The notes under the pieces were generated by a model. The model ran no database searches. It saw only the letters and a program-made list of their open reading frames with translations, and was not told where the DNA came from. This document shows positions 25,601 to 37,110 of a DNA stretch of 64,000 nt, piece after piece (position 1 is the stretch's first letter; every line of letters begins with the position of its first letter). This DNA comes from Colletotrichum lupini (Eukaryota; Ascomycota; Sordariomycetes; Glomerellales; Glomerellaceae): assembly GCF_023278565.1 (NCBI RefSeq), contig NC_064682.1, positions 1,550,001-1,614,000 of the forward strand. The letters are read 5' to 3'. The translations under genes were made by a program, and so were the position numbers.

Positions 25601-25839
25601 AAGCTAGCCGAAGGTACAGCCAGAAAGCCAAAGCCAAGGCAAGGTAAGGCAATCAATCATCGAGAGAGGAGAGTCGGGGGGCCTTGCAACAAGGAGGAGG
25701 GGAAGCCGACTTACCTGAAGCGCTTGCTGCAATACTTGCACGGCAACGTCTTGGGTTTTTGCTGCCGGGCCTCACCATTTTCCCCAGCTATGCCAGAGCC
25801 TCCATGAGGCTGCCCCTCTATGGATTGGAGTGGCATCAT
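22602..25839 (-). CDS. C2H2 zinc-finger / fungal-specific transcription factor
   Basis: Five exons (25839-25715, 25580-25485, 25197-24061, 24006-23060, 23002-22602) give 901 residues in frame. Introns are 134, 96-nt-exon-flanking 287, 54 and 57 bp. Two C2H2 fingers span exons 1-3: C34-x2-C37-x12-H50-x3-H54 and C62-x4-C67-x12-H80-x4-H85. A Pro/Gln/Met-rich disordered region follows. From about residue 300 comes a fungal transcription-factor domain (PF04082-type): FVFPSRHTLTRFLEGYISGF, LPFLHIPTL, LLLAILAVGAQYRF, then LETTQAVLLLFAVGLWG. The combination of C2H2 fingers with this domain, rather than Zn2Cys6, is a known fungal class. An in-frame TAG lies 12 bp before the ATG, fixing the start unless a leader intron ends there. 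Target genes are unknown. Confidence 0.9.
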
Positions 25840-28030
25840 TTTGTGCAAACGCTACCCAAAGGAGCGACAGGTAAAGGGGGAAAAGAAGGGTACCGTGTGC
25901 TCGGCTAGGTAATAGGATAGCTCAAGGACCACCGAGGTCACACAGCACGAGAAAGTGGGGGAAATGGAGGAGGTAAGGTAGGCGGAGCAAGCAGAGTTGG
26001 GCTTGAAAGGGATACTTTGCGGGGTGCGGTGTGTGTATCGATATGAAGATGATTGTTGTAGAGACAGCTTTCAGGGTCTCGCGAAGAGCAGCAACAGAGA
26101 ATTGTTTTGACAACGGTCCTCTGCTAGCCCCCCGTTTTCGTCTCTTTCCATGCAAGCCTGGCGTGAGCGAGTCTCAGATGCCTCTTGGTAGGCGTAAGCG
26201 TCCACGGGCGGTGGCGGCCGGCGTTTGCAACTCGAATCAACCGGTACCGCAAAGCATGCGGGAGACGCGCGAGGGAAGTGAGGAGTTGGGATTCGGAGTG
26301 GGATGTCCCGGCTGTAGTGGTGATAGGTAGGGTGGGCAAGTTGCGAGGAAGATTGGGCGCGAGGAGGAGAAGATTTGGGGAAGAAGGGAAGTACTGGTGT
26401 CACGGCACCACGAGTGACACAACGGATACAGGCAGAGCGAGGTCGAGTATGAAGGAGATGTGTGTGCGGTGGGATGTTGCGGCAATGTGTATGGATGTTT
26501 GTGCGTTGGGCTGAGGACACAAACAAGCATGCATGCGAAGATGGAGCGTGAACAACCAAGGCGTAGTTACTCGGCTCAAACAATAACAACCTTGGATAAA
26601 ATGGCAGCGAGGTCGAAGTGAATTGGCAGGGAGGGGGTGGGAGAGCAAAAGGCGGGGAATTGATGGATGAGGAGACTCTCGGGAGGGGAGAGCAGCAGTG
26701 AGAGAAAGAGGAGAAAGATGAGGAGAGACGCGACTAGGTCGTAGGGCGAACCAAAGTCGTAGCGAAGCCCGGCAGAAGTTGAAGAGGCAGAGCGCAGGGC
26801 AGCAGCAGCGAAAGAAAGGGAAACGCTGAGCCGCGGCGTACCTTTCTCAGTAGCCGATGAGAAAGAGAGGCGCCGACGTCGACGTTAACGTGTGCAGAGA
26901 CAGAAGCGCGGAAAAGAGAGGCTGGAGCTGTCTCGGTAAGCTAAGGCAGGTAGCTTGGAAGCTGAGAAACTTAAGCTTGGGATGCAGCGGAAGAGGGGAA
27001 ACACGGAGATGCCGGCTGTCTGCGGCGCGCGTGCGACAAGGAGATAATGCTGAATGTTTGGATAGGTAAGAGGATATGATCGGCGCTACTACAAAGCTTT
27101 GTGGTACCGGTACTCGAGGCGGCGAGTCTGATGTATAGATGGAGATACTACGTGTATCGGGAGGGGAAATTTTGGAGGTCGAAAGATGTCGCGTGAGAGG
27201 CGGTGGGTAGAAGAGCTGGCTGGTGTGCCGGCTGTTCAAAGTTGAGGTGGCGGTAGCGACAATGGAAGGTCTGATCTAACGGAGTGCCGCGGAAGATTAA
27301 TGGAGGAGGGATGCTTTCGCATGCAACATTAATGCTTGATACGTCGTGTGTACAGGACCGGCGCGTGTGCCAATGGGGGGACGATTTGGAGATGGAGCTG
27401 GTAACGTAGTTTGATGATGGCGGCCCTTTGCGTGAGGAGGAGGCGGGTAAGGTAGGTGAGGTGGTAGGTGTGAAGAAAGCGGAGGCGGAGGAGGAGGAAT
27501 TGAGAAACGTGAAGCGATGAGGAGGCAGAGAGCCGCGGTGGTAATGCGTTAGGTAGGTAGAAGCAGGGAGGGAGTGTAGTGCGCCCGCGTGTCCAAAGTG
27601 TGAGTCTGAGTCTGAGAGTGTGCGCGCGTGTGTCGGTATGCGTATGCGTGTGCGTGTGCGAGTGTGAGTGAGGTGCCTGGCGAGTGATGGAAGTGAAGTG
27701 TATTTTGTGAGAGGTGTGATGTGAGGTTGCCCGTGAGTGAGGTTAGGTGAGGTGAGGTGAGGTGGTGGTGAGGTGGTGGCCGGGTGGTGGTAATGGGTGG
27801 GAAAAGGTGGAGAGAGTGATGAGGAGAGAAAGAATTGGCTTCCGTTGAATGGGGGAAATCCAGGCAAGAATCTGGGGTCTGGGGTTGTCTCCTCTCTCTC
27901 CGCATTGGAGAAGCACCAAGGTGCCCTGCTCCTGCTTCGTGCTGCTACTGCCGCTGCCACTGCCGCACTCGTAGCGTCTGTCACTGGTCGCTCTTTCCCG
28001 GTGCTCCTTCACCTTACACAGTACCTACCT
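25840..28030 (-). promoter_or_regulatory. Long CT-rich leader/promoter of the zinc-finger factor
   Basis: On the minus strand this 2.2-kb stretch is strongly pyrimidine-rich (CACC and TCCC blocks, CTCTTTC tracts) with many short upstream frames, as in long 5' leaders of fungal regulatory genes. A GGTGA pentamer repeat and an alternating GTGCGTGTGCG tract occur at 27,600-27,790. A 278-codon minus-strand frame (27148-27984) is Ser/Pro/Thr/His-rich and looks compositional. Confidence 0.45.
27600..27790. repeat. Alternating GT/GC tract and GGTGA pentamers
   Basis: GTGTGCGCGCGTGTGTCGG and GCGTATGCGTGTGCGTGTGC are alternating purine-pyrimidine sequences able to adopt Z-DNA. About 80 bp further, GGTGA units repeat at 27,745-27,764 and grade into GGTGGTGG. 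They lie within the presumed upstream region of the zinc-finger factor. Confidence 0.6.
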
Positions 28031-31000
28031 TACCTGACCTAGGTACCTACCTAAGGTAGATAGCTTATTACGTACCCAAGTATCTACGTACCTACGACCA
28101 TAGGTCCATCCCACCATCCCCGACCAATGACAAGGTAGCTTACCTCAGCCAAACCCCGCTGTCCTTCCCAATCTCTCCAATCTCCAAAGGTACCTTGCTT
28201 GTCTTGCCTCCCATACCTCCGTTCGGATATCCCTAGGTTTCGATCCCGGAGCCGGCAAAGAGACCATGCATCAGTAGCAAGTAGATGGGAAAAGGTCAGA
28301 AGAAGAGGGCAAAGGGTGACAACCCTACATCGAGAATCGAAAGGAGTCGAAGGATTCTTGGGCGAGCGAGATGATTTGGAGCAGCAGCATTGAGACTCTG
28401 AGACTCACCTCACTCTGGGTGGCCTTGGGCATCCGTAGTCAGGTGTCCGTAGACTCAATTGTTAAAACAAAGGGACTTTGAGGTTGACATGTGTGAAGTA
28501 TCTTTTTGCGTTTTGTCACACCAACAAGAGACCTTCCTCGGATGACCTAGTCAAGTAGCGGCTGGGCCAAGCTTCAACCAAGGACTGCCCTGTTCAACCA
28601 CCCTAAAAGATGGTTGCATGTGGTGGGGGAAGCAGGGCGGGGAGCTTCACAGCCAGTGCCAATGGGAGCTCAGCCATGAAATCATCCCTCGTCGGCAAGG
28701 GCTATTGGAGGCCGATGATCCAGTCAAGCAATCCAGTCAAGCAGATACCTACGGATAACTCCAAGGCACTTCCGTCATCTGCTGTCGAGTGGGCTATATC
28801 TGCATCTGCACCGTGGATCCATTGGTGAGAGGGCGAGATCCCAAGACGCAAACTATAGCAAAAAAACAAATGTCGGAATCTCGTCTCATCTCAACAAGCT
28901 TCTACTCCAATCTGCTTGTTGTCGTTGCGGCTTGCTGTTGGGCTACCACGGCTGTTTCTCTTCATTCCAGACCATCACCAACTGATTGGCTCTTGTCTTC
29001 TTTGCACTCACACGTCGGTGTTCCTCTGCCTCTTCTGCATCTGAGTACCTAGCCAGGCTAATTGGCACACAAGCAAGCCATGCTTTTCCTGGACTCTGCG
29101 TCAACGTGTCCGTGCAAGCTGCCTTGTGCTGCACTGACGCCGGGAGGGGATCATGGGTGCTTCTCCATTAGGCGTCTGAATACACACCGGGGACACTGCT
29201 GGTCTCAAGACGCGCCAATGGCAGCTTCGCAATAGCGGCCAATCGTGACAGGGAGCCCTAGATGAGACGGCCACATCGCCAACGGACCACTCATTCGTCC
29301 TCTTTTTGGAGAAACCACACGACGCCGTCTGTCCAAGGCCAAGTAGTCCGTAGTGTATTTGAACGTGCAGAAGTCAGGCGTGCGGCGTGCCAGGGTAGTG
29401 AGAAGAGATGATCGATCTTGTCCATTTCGAAACCCCCCCGCGCTCTCGGCCCTGATCAGCTTCACCTTCCCGCTGTTGTAGAATCGGGCGAGGCGAGACG
29501 AGGCAAAGCTCGGTTTGCTGCTTCTGGGCCGGTGCGTTCCTGTGTGGCCTAGCTCAACCCAACCCCCACCCCCGGTTGCTGTGTGTCATGAGCTTCAAAG
29601 GAATCTGAATCTGAAGCTGGGACTCCAGAGCGACGGCCACCATCCCTGCACGATGGACATTGGGGTTTGGGCAGCTACATACCCTCACCTCCCAGCAAAA
29701 GCTACCCAGCTCCATATCTCCAAATGCGGAGTCCGAGACGCGCACTGGAAAGGACGGGAGCTTGCCGGAGGGAAGAGGGGATTAGTAAAACGTAAACCTC
29801 CCGAACAAGCTCCAAAAGCTGTAGAGGCAAAATAAGTTCATAAAATAACAAATCAGCCACAGGACTGTTACATGGCGTGCGACTTGGTGGTCTAACACCG
29901 TACCACGTAGGCTCATCTGCCCGTCGAGACTAGGTAGCGAGCGACGAGAGGAGCGGGCACAAGAGTCGCAGTCGGGTGTCTCGGTGCAACTGCAACGCAA
30001 GAGCATCAAAGGTTAGAAAGGGGAGACAAGAACAGAACAGGGAAAAGATACATTGCCTCTAATGATTGATTACCCCAAGAACGACAAGCCATACCTGTGG
30101 CATGCATGTCTGGCTATGCTTCCGTCCATTATTAGTGTGTGCTCAGTCGATCCATCATGCTGAACCCTGTCAGACCATTCTGTGCCCTTGGGCCGCGGAA
30201 GGGTATATCCGTCAGTTTCCTCGTGCTTCTTGTCGTTCTCGTGAAATATTGTTACTCTTTTCTGAGGCACGCCCGGCAAGCATCCGGCCGATACTCCGCT
30301 GGCTCACTTGACCAGGCTCGGGCCCCCCTCTTTCGTTGTTTTTTTTCCTTCGTCCAGGTCTCTCTTTCTCTCGATTTCGAAAGGGGCCTTCTGGCTGGCG
30401 GGAAATTGCGACGAATTTTCGGGGACCCATTCGTATTGGAGACCCTTCCATGAACGTGACATCCCATCTCCAAGCTACCTTGCAGTTGAGAAATTTCCCG
30501 ATGGCTGCAGCTTGCAGTAGCCAGAGGGAGGTCGGTGGATTGTTCCAGTTTTGTTGTGCGTGAGGTGTGGTGAAATGGCGGGAAAGGGAAAGGGTGGGTG
30601 TGGGAGGTGGGAATGGGCGAGTTCTGAGGATGGGAACCAAGCTCCAATGCCAATTGGGAGGGCATCCACCTCAATGCGGAGGAGAGGCAGGCACGACAGG
30701 TACCTAGGCAGGAAGGAGTACAGAGTACACAGGAGTCACCTCAGGCAGCTTGCACTTCAAAGTCTCTTAACTTTCTTGCCTCAGTAATCCCAATTCATGG
30801 CAATTCATGTAAGAATTTGCAGCGGGCAAGTGCAGCGGACGCACCTGCGCTGAGTCTGAGGTGCCTGCCTTCCCCGTTCAACCTGGCCTGGAAGGTGCAA
30901 AGTGTGGGGTAAGCGCTGGTGACAAGGTCTGTGCTCTTTACTGCGTAAGGTATGCCCCATGCTCCTGCCTCCGTGCTCTCGACGACCGCCCCACAGTCGC

Positions 31001-32859
31001 CGGATTGTCCTTCCCCATTTTAATGTTTCCCATCGCTCCTCCGTTTTGCACAACAGCAGCTTCGACTAGAGCCATCTCATCGCCCTCTATCTTCACATCG
31101 GTGGACAAAGACTTTGTCTCCAACCTTTGTGCTTCATGCTAATACCTACTACATCTATAGGCTATCTGTACAGAGTATAATGCATAGTAACCCCGTATCC
31201 GTATGTACTCGAAACTCTCCTCCTCGACATCCCCTGCCTTGCTTCTCCTCGTCCACCCCACGTCGCTGTGCAATCCCCCGGCATTTACGACCCCCAACCA
31301 AAGGTTCCTCAACGTCCAGCGGGGGAGGAGAACCTCGGCGCCAATGTGTCAAAACCAGCTAAGCTCCATCTTCCTCTCGCGTCCCCTCCATTCCGAATTC
31401 GTGTCCACTCCGGCCGGGAGCTCCCCCTTTGACCTCCTTGGGACTCTATCGCGCCTGAAGCTGCTATCCAACTTGCCGGTGGATCAAGGTTTTCCAACCA
31501 GAACTCTGCTAGAGTCTTGCATAAGCATTACCCTGTCACCTACAGCCTATCTCAAGCTCTTCCCGTTCTGATCCGGGAAGCTACATGGCTAGCCAAATCG
31601 ATATTGAGATTCGAAGCGCAGGACAGCGGACCACAAACTCGCGGACGCGGAATAAAAGCCGACGTCTGAACAGGATCGCTCGAAAAAAGCTTAGGGCGGG
31701 CAAAACTCCAGAAGTCCCATCATCCATCTCTCGCAACGATTACGGATATAAACATCAAGCTGTCCAAATGGCAGAGCGCAGTGATCAAAGGTTCAAGCAC
31801 GGGGCTGCCTGAGACCGTGGTTCGTCTTGGCTGACCCGTCCGCTTGGACTCCCGAAATGTTTAAACACACCCGACCTGCCCGCAAGTGCCGGGAGAAGCA
31901 ACCCTTACAATCAGTCCCATCACCGAAGCTTTGCGCGCTGGATGGTCCCCTCCATCATGACTATCGAGATCCCGATAATCGGCGGGCGTTCCGTCGTAAC
32001 ATGGCTTTCTCCAACGCCAAGGCTAGAGCTTAGATTACTCTGCAGTGATGCTTCCTCGATGTGTGGCACCTTATCAATGCTCATGGCATAGCCTAAATTT
32101 GTGCTTGTTCCGTGGAGATATATTTGCGGCGACGGATGTAGTAGTGATGTCGGGTTCCAAGCATAGGTTCTGCAGTCTTCATAATTCATGCGATCTTGCT
32201 ATTTGGTTGGAGCAATAGGAAGATTAACTTGAATCCTGTCACTCTTGGTCGACATATTGGTGCCGTAGTGACCTTTCGACCCTATGATCTTACCCCGTAA
32301 ATATGAACTGCGAGAGATTATCAGGCGCCATTCACTTAGTCTGACAGCGGATATAAAACTAACAGGCCTATAGGCCTCTCTCGGAATAGATTTCAAGCCC
32401 AGACCGTCACCGTATGCCGAGGCCCAAGGGCCTGTCGTTGGTATATTTCGCAGATGCCCGTGAAAAGAAGGTCAGAGGCAACCGAGATCATTCCTCCTGC
32501 GCGATGCCATAAAATCATCAGGATCGTCTCCCATATTGAAAACAAAGGCCATGGGTGTTCCCCCTCAGCCTCATTAACATGTTCGGAGCTGATGCGTCCA
32601 GGTTTGGAAGGGTAAACACAGGACTAGTGGCCCTGTCCCTCTTGAATCCTCCCAAAAGGCCTGACCGCTGACTTCAACTGAAAAAGAACACTCGGCTATG
32701 CTTCGCCTCAAGGAGGACCATTCTGAACGCTGGCATTAAGTTCGAAGCTCATATGAGAAACAACTTCACGGTTTTGTTGGGCAGGCGCTCGGTAGTAATA
32801 CTCTGTGGCGATAGAATGTAAAAGAATCATAACTTAGGTGAGTACAAACGCGGAGCGCC

Positions 32860-32879
32860 GGGGGGGGGGGGGGGGGGGG
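32860..32879 (+). repeat. Run of 20 consecutive G
   Basis: Twenty G in a row are followed by TCGAC, in a gene-poor spacer. Such a run can form G-quadruplexes and is prone to slippage, so its exact length may be a sequencing estimate. Confidence 0.8.
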
Positions 32880-33767
32880 TCGACAGAGTGTAGATTTGTC
32901 CATCAAGTGTTCGCAATGACGAATCAAACTCGGAGAACAGTATCCGCAATTCGAACGAAAGCTTGGCCGTCGTCTTCTGAGCACATGCCAGTGTACGTTT
33001 CTGGTTCTGGATCGTCAAGTAGTCTTTCGTAGCCTCTTCATAACCTGCTGGCAGTTTGAGTCCTCAGGCTCGCTACTAGCACCTTATTTGCCAGTAACAA
33101 AGGGGCCGGAGGTCTAGAATGACTGGAACTTATCGGTAGAGGGTGGCCTGACGGTGTCTGTCTGATTTGAGCGGCCAACTCGTTCAAATCCTGGCGCTGA
33201 TATAAGACTAGATGTCTTCTTAACCAAACCATATGGATCGAATGTGAGCCACATTTTTGTAGACATGCGGCTAATGATATTTGTGACGCACCATGCGAAA
33301 TTGACGGCAATCGTTAATAGACAAATTGAGTGTTGGTGTTATGCCCCTGGCAAGAGAGCGGCATATGTAAAGTTCTCGAGACCATATCTCGAACTCCGGA
33401 GCCAGCTGCCTCATAGTCTCAAAGGTCGAGATGGTCAGCTTGAAGAGGCTGGACACAGGAGAACCCCCTTCTCCAGGTCCAAGTCTTTCATAGCATAGAT
33501 TTCAGCACAATGGCAACAAATCCATGCAATGCTGAAAGCATCTCGCTCCAACTCGTAGAGCCATGGTCATCAAGGTCCCCTTCCAGCTGCAGTCTACGAG
33601 GAAAGTGAGAAGGAGGCAGGTGGAAGATGCCTTCCCGGTGTAAAGTCTTGCAGCCCCACCCGTACCTTCCCACCTACCACCTCCCTCCTCCCTCCTTCCC
33701 GTCTTTCGTCGAAGGAGGCTACTTATATCTCCTCAACTTCATTCCTGTCACCAGCACCCATCCGGAT

Positions 33768-33921
33768 TGGCCGGGTGGTTTACACTCTGACGCAGAGTTG
33801 TTAAAAAAAATACTCCAATGAAGCCGTGCTGGCCTGAGGGGCGCGCTGTTCGAATCTGGGCAGGGGCGTGGATTATAAGGTCAGTATTCCCCCTCCATCC
33901 CTTTCTCTTTTTTCTTTTTTT
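33768..33921 (+). other. tRNA-like Pol III element (possible SINE head or tRNA relic)
   Basis: TGGCCGGGTGG at 33768-33778 fits the Pol III A box, and GTTCGAATC at 33848-33856 fits the B box core, on the same strand and 80 bp apart. T runs at 33908-33913 and 33915-33921 could terminate Pol III. The segment cannot be folded into a full cloverleaf: no matching acceptor or T stem was found. A decayed tRNA or a tRNA-derived SINE is the simplest reading. Confidence 0.3.
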
Positions 33922-34164
33922 CCTTTCAAAGGTCCATTTGAATGTCTCTTTTATGATATCATCCTCAGTAGAGAATTTCTTTGGTGTCCTTTTCATTTGT
34001 ATCCCATGCTTTTTGTTTATCCCAGTCCAGATATGCCCACCCAATTCTTCCTTCATGCTCATTCCTCGTAGAAAACCACTCGCCCATGGCTCAGAGATCC
34101 CATAACGCAATCCTGCTGACACTCACCGTCCCTCGTCCAACGTCTTCAACATCCCCAACATCCC

Positions 34165-34962
34165 TCATGCCTTGCTCTCCTCCAGCAGCTCCCTCGGCCA
34201 CCGCACCTCAAACCCGCTCACCGTCTTCTGAATCTCCAAATCGCCCGGGTCTCCATCAAACAGCGGCTTCTCCATCTTCTTCTCAAACACCTGCTCGACA
34301 AGCAGCCCCCTCTCCCTCACGACATCGAAGAAGGCCAGGTCCTTGTGCCTCAGCCACGGCCGGTACGACGTGAAGAACACATACGCCACGCTCCCCTCCT
34401 TCCTCGCCAGCGCCTCCCAGATCGTATCAGCAAGCTTCCCGTGCTCAGAGTGCCGGAACAGCAGATCCGCCAACACCAGCACGTCAAACTTCTTCTCTCC
34501 CCCCTCGGCTGAAGAAGCAATCTCCGCCAACAGAGGCTTCACGTCCGCGCCCCAGACATACCCCTTGGGCACCACGACCCCCTCCAGATCCCCCGCCTCG
34601 TCCACATTCTTCTGCATCGTCATAACGATATCCGCGTCCGGGAAATCCGACACCACGACGCGCTTCGCGCCCAAGATGCCCGCCGTCAAACTCGGCAGGC
34701 CGGCACCGGCACCGAGCTCCAGCACCGTCTTGCCTTTGACGCGGGACGGGTCCGCCTCAAAGTAGTCTGAGACGACCCGGCTTCCGTTCCAGAGGTGGTG
34801 CGCTTCGGTGGGCGAGTAGCCGACCAGGTGCAGGGTCAGGACGCGGCCCGAGGCGAGGGTGTGGGTTTGCGAGGTGGGTGGCGGGGTGGGCGGGTAGTAG
34901 TCCTCCGGGTCGGCGAAGAGGTCGCCTGTGTCGCCGTCGGCGACGTCGCTTACTGGGCTCAT
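34165..34962 (-). CDS. EFM7: EFM7-type protein N-terminal and lysine methyltransferase
   Basis: One exon of 265 residues. The SAM-binding motif VLELGAGAGLPSL is followed by an acidic strand end VVVSDFPDADIV, then VLVLADLLFRHSEHGKL and VFFTSYRPWLRHKDLAFF, as in the class I methyltransferases of the METTL21/Nnt1 group. Yeast Efm7 modifies the N-terminus and nearby lysine of elongation factor eEF1A. The N-terminal LFADPEDYYPPTPPPT is characteristic of this family and supports the start at 34962. An in-frame ATG at 35070 would add 36 residues that do not resemble the family, though a longer form cannot be excluded. Confidence 0.92.
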   Translation of the reverse strand: MSPVSDVADGDTGDLFADPEDYYPPTPPPTSQTHTLASGRVLTLHLVGYSPTEAHHLWNGSRVVSDYFEADPSRVKGKTVLELGAGAGLPSLTAGILGAKRVVVSDFPDADIVMTMQKNVDEAGDLEGVVVPKGYVWGADVKPLLAEIASSAEGGEKKFDVLVLADLLFRHSEHGKLADTIWEALARKEGSVAYVFFTSYRPWLRHKDLAFFDVVRERGLLVEQVFEKKMEKPLFDGDPGDLEIQKTVSGFEVRWPRELLEESKA

Positions 34963-37110
34963 TATGAAGCGTGTGTATTGTTTGCGAAGTGCGTTAGTGG
35001 TGGTGGGTGTGGTCCCAGAGCAGCGACTGAGAGGTATCTTGATACCCCGGTTGAAGAGGGGCAGGTCCAAGTGAGAGAGAGAGACCTTGTGATGAGCTGA
35101 GCGCTAGGTTGTCTCTCTGTGAGACTCCGGGAAAGAATGATGTGACGAGCTTCTCTCTGTGAGAATACTTTCACTTGCTGAGTCGAGCTAGAGCGTCAGT
35201 TACGGTCGGGACATGGTGAAGGTTGAGATCAACTTACTTGAATGAATGCGGGGTGTAGAGGGGTCAATCACAAATGAGTCGCAATTTTCGACGTCTTTTT
35301 TTTTTTTCTCTTGCGACGAAGTGAAGTGGGTACAGTGTGAGACAGTCCTCCATCTCCAACCAAAAGAATGAAGTATTGGTGGGCTTGAACACAGTGTGAA
35401 GCAGGCGCTGGCACTTCACCTCCTAAGTGTATATGAAGTGCTGAGTGAGTTCTCTGATCTCGATAAACGAGTCTCATCAGGATATGATGAACTTTTTCGA
35501 ACTGTGCCTTCAGGTCTCTTTATGCCTCCAGCATCCTTTCATCGGCACCAATTTGTCTGAGAGATATCGCTCATGGACCACGTGCAAAGAAGCCTACCAG
35601 CCATAAAAGGAGACAAACCGCCGGTATTCAAAGTCTTCGTTCCCTTACACCAGAAGATGAGCGGCTTTGAAAGAAGCCTTGCTTCAGCAAAGCTCGGTTC
35701 TGGCACTAAGAAAGGGCGACTAACGATGTCAAGCTGTGTTCACTCCTGGCCACTCACTCACTTCATCAAGCAAGAAAAGACTGCGCTTCAAGACCGCACG
35801 TTTAACTACTATTTACTACAAGACTATCGACTAGTCTTCCTGACATCCCTGTAACAGGGCTACCTTATGACATGCGTAGACTTAGGAAGGTTCGGCCTGG
35901 TGGCCGGGAGGTTCAGATGAAGATCTCCTCGTTCTGACACGATCCCGTCTTGCTATCTTATAAAAGGATTCACGCCAGCGGCATCTAGCGACTCTCGGGC
36001 AGAGGCAATGGGCCGGGACAGGAGGACTAGTAGCAGTGAGACTGATGATGGTACTGAGGTCGAGCTTGCCGTATACTGTCGGGTTGCCTGATTCACTCAA
36101 GCTCACCCCATTGAAAGAGACAAGAACTAAAGAAAGGCCCTGCCAACGCCCATTATCCAGCGATTCGGACGTATTCGCCACACATCGAGCAGATGAGCGT
36201 GATGAGCTAGCATGATGAGCTAGCGAGTATTATTGTAGTAGGAAAAAGGCCATGAGCTCGCCCATGAAGCATCTCTGCTGGGTCTCTCAAGACCAAAAGC
36301 CTTCGAGACCACTCCTCCTCTAGAACTACCAATTCAACAATAGCCTAGCTACTCTTAACAAATCACATGCCATGTCGGAATCGAAGGATCCTAAGTTTTC
36401 AATATAAACGGTCTTCTTGTCAAAGGTACAGGCGGGGTTGTACAACACCATGAACCAGACTTCTACCTATAATGCATACTCTTTATATTTTTCAATAAGT
36501 AGGTCTAGCTTCTTTGAAAAACAATACTTCGTCCAAGTGACTCGCGCCACTTCAAGGGACACACATTTGTCTAAAACGTTCGGGCCCAAGAAGTTCTATA
36601 TCCAAGCCAAGGAAGTTCAAACACAGGCATACTAAGAGACTTACGTCCCCGCAAGAGATTCGCATTAACTATCTCATAACTCCGTCCACGACCCAACAAC
36701 ACGCACATATTCATTACATACTATCTAGACAGGCGAGACGAACGCAGCAAACTAATAAGTATAACCTAAAGGACATCGCCTCTTCCTCTATCTATCTCAG
36801 CCTAGCAACCCGCACGTATCCGTTACATATCGTTCAAGCGAGTGAGACGAGCGTGACAAGCCAGCAACTTTATACATACCGCCCCATTCACCTACCATCC
36901 CCTCTAGTAAATCATCGCTCTCACTTGAAGCCCGACCCGACCCTGTCATGACCGCCGAGCCACCTCCCGAAAAAGTCATGACGAAGACAGATAGGGCGCA
37001 TTCATCTAGATACCGACCGAACGGATACATATACTACCTTGCCAATCTACCCAGCCTGGATCCAGACCATGATGACATCCTCCCCCTTTACACTCACATC
37101 TCCCCGTTCC
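34963..37110. other. Intergenic region with a duplicated segment
   Basis: This holds the promoter side of EFM7 and the 3' flank of the RS-rich gene. No domain-bearing frame was found. It contains a direct repeat GATGAGCTAGC at 36201 and 36214, and the roughly 75-bp duplicated segment listed separately. Confidence 0.5.
36694..36880. repeat. Two diverged copies of a ~75-bp segment
   Basis: Copy A (36694-36765) and copy B (36805-36880) align over CAAC.CGCAC.TAT.C.TTACATA and GAGACGA.CG..CAA. In the best-conserved part, CACATATTCATTAC versus CACGTATCCGTTAC, every difference is a transition. This is what repeat-induced point mutation leaves behind, though age alone could do it. Confidence 0.5.

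Larger units (their letters stand above)
28031..34164. other. Gene-poor spacer
   Basis: I see no domain-bearing gene in about 6 kb. The left edge (28,020-28,200) is dense in TACCTA/AGGTAC words, a motif repeated elsewhere in the window. Frames near 31,585-32,033 are short and basic without family resemblance. A G20 run, a tRNA-like segment and T-rich tracts are listed separately. Confidence 0.5.

Noticed and set aside
27148..27984. 278-codon minus-strand open frame
   Set aside because: Ser/Pro/Thr/His-rich from a CT-rich, repetitive DNA stretch; no domain, and several frames are open at once here.
33150..33200. TTCAAATC T-loop-like word
   Set aside because: The flanking five bases on each side do not pair and no A box lies at a fitting distance.
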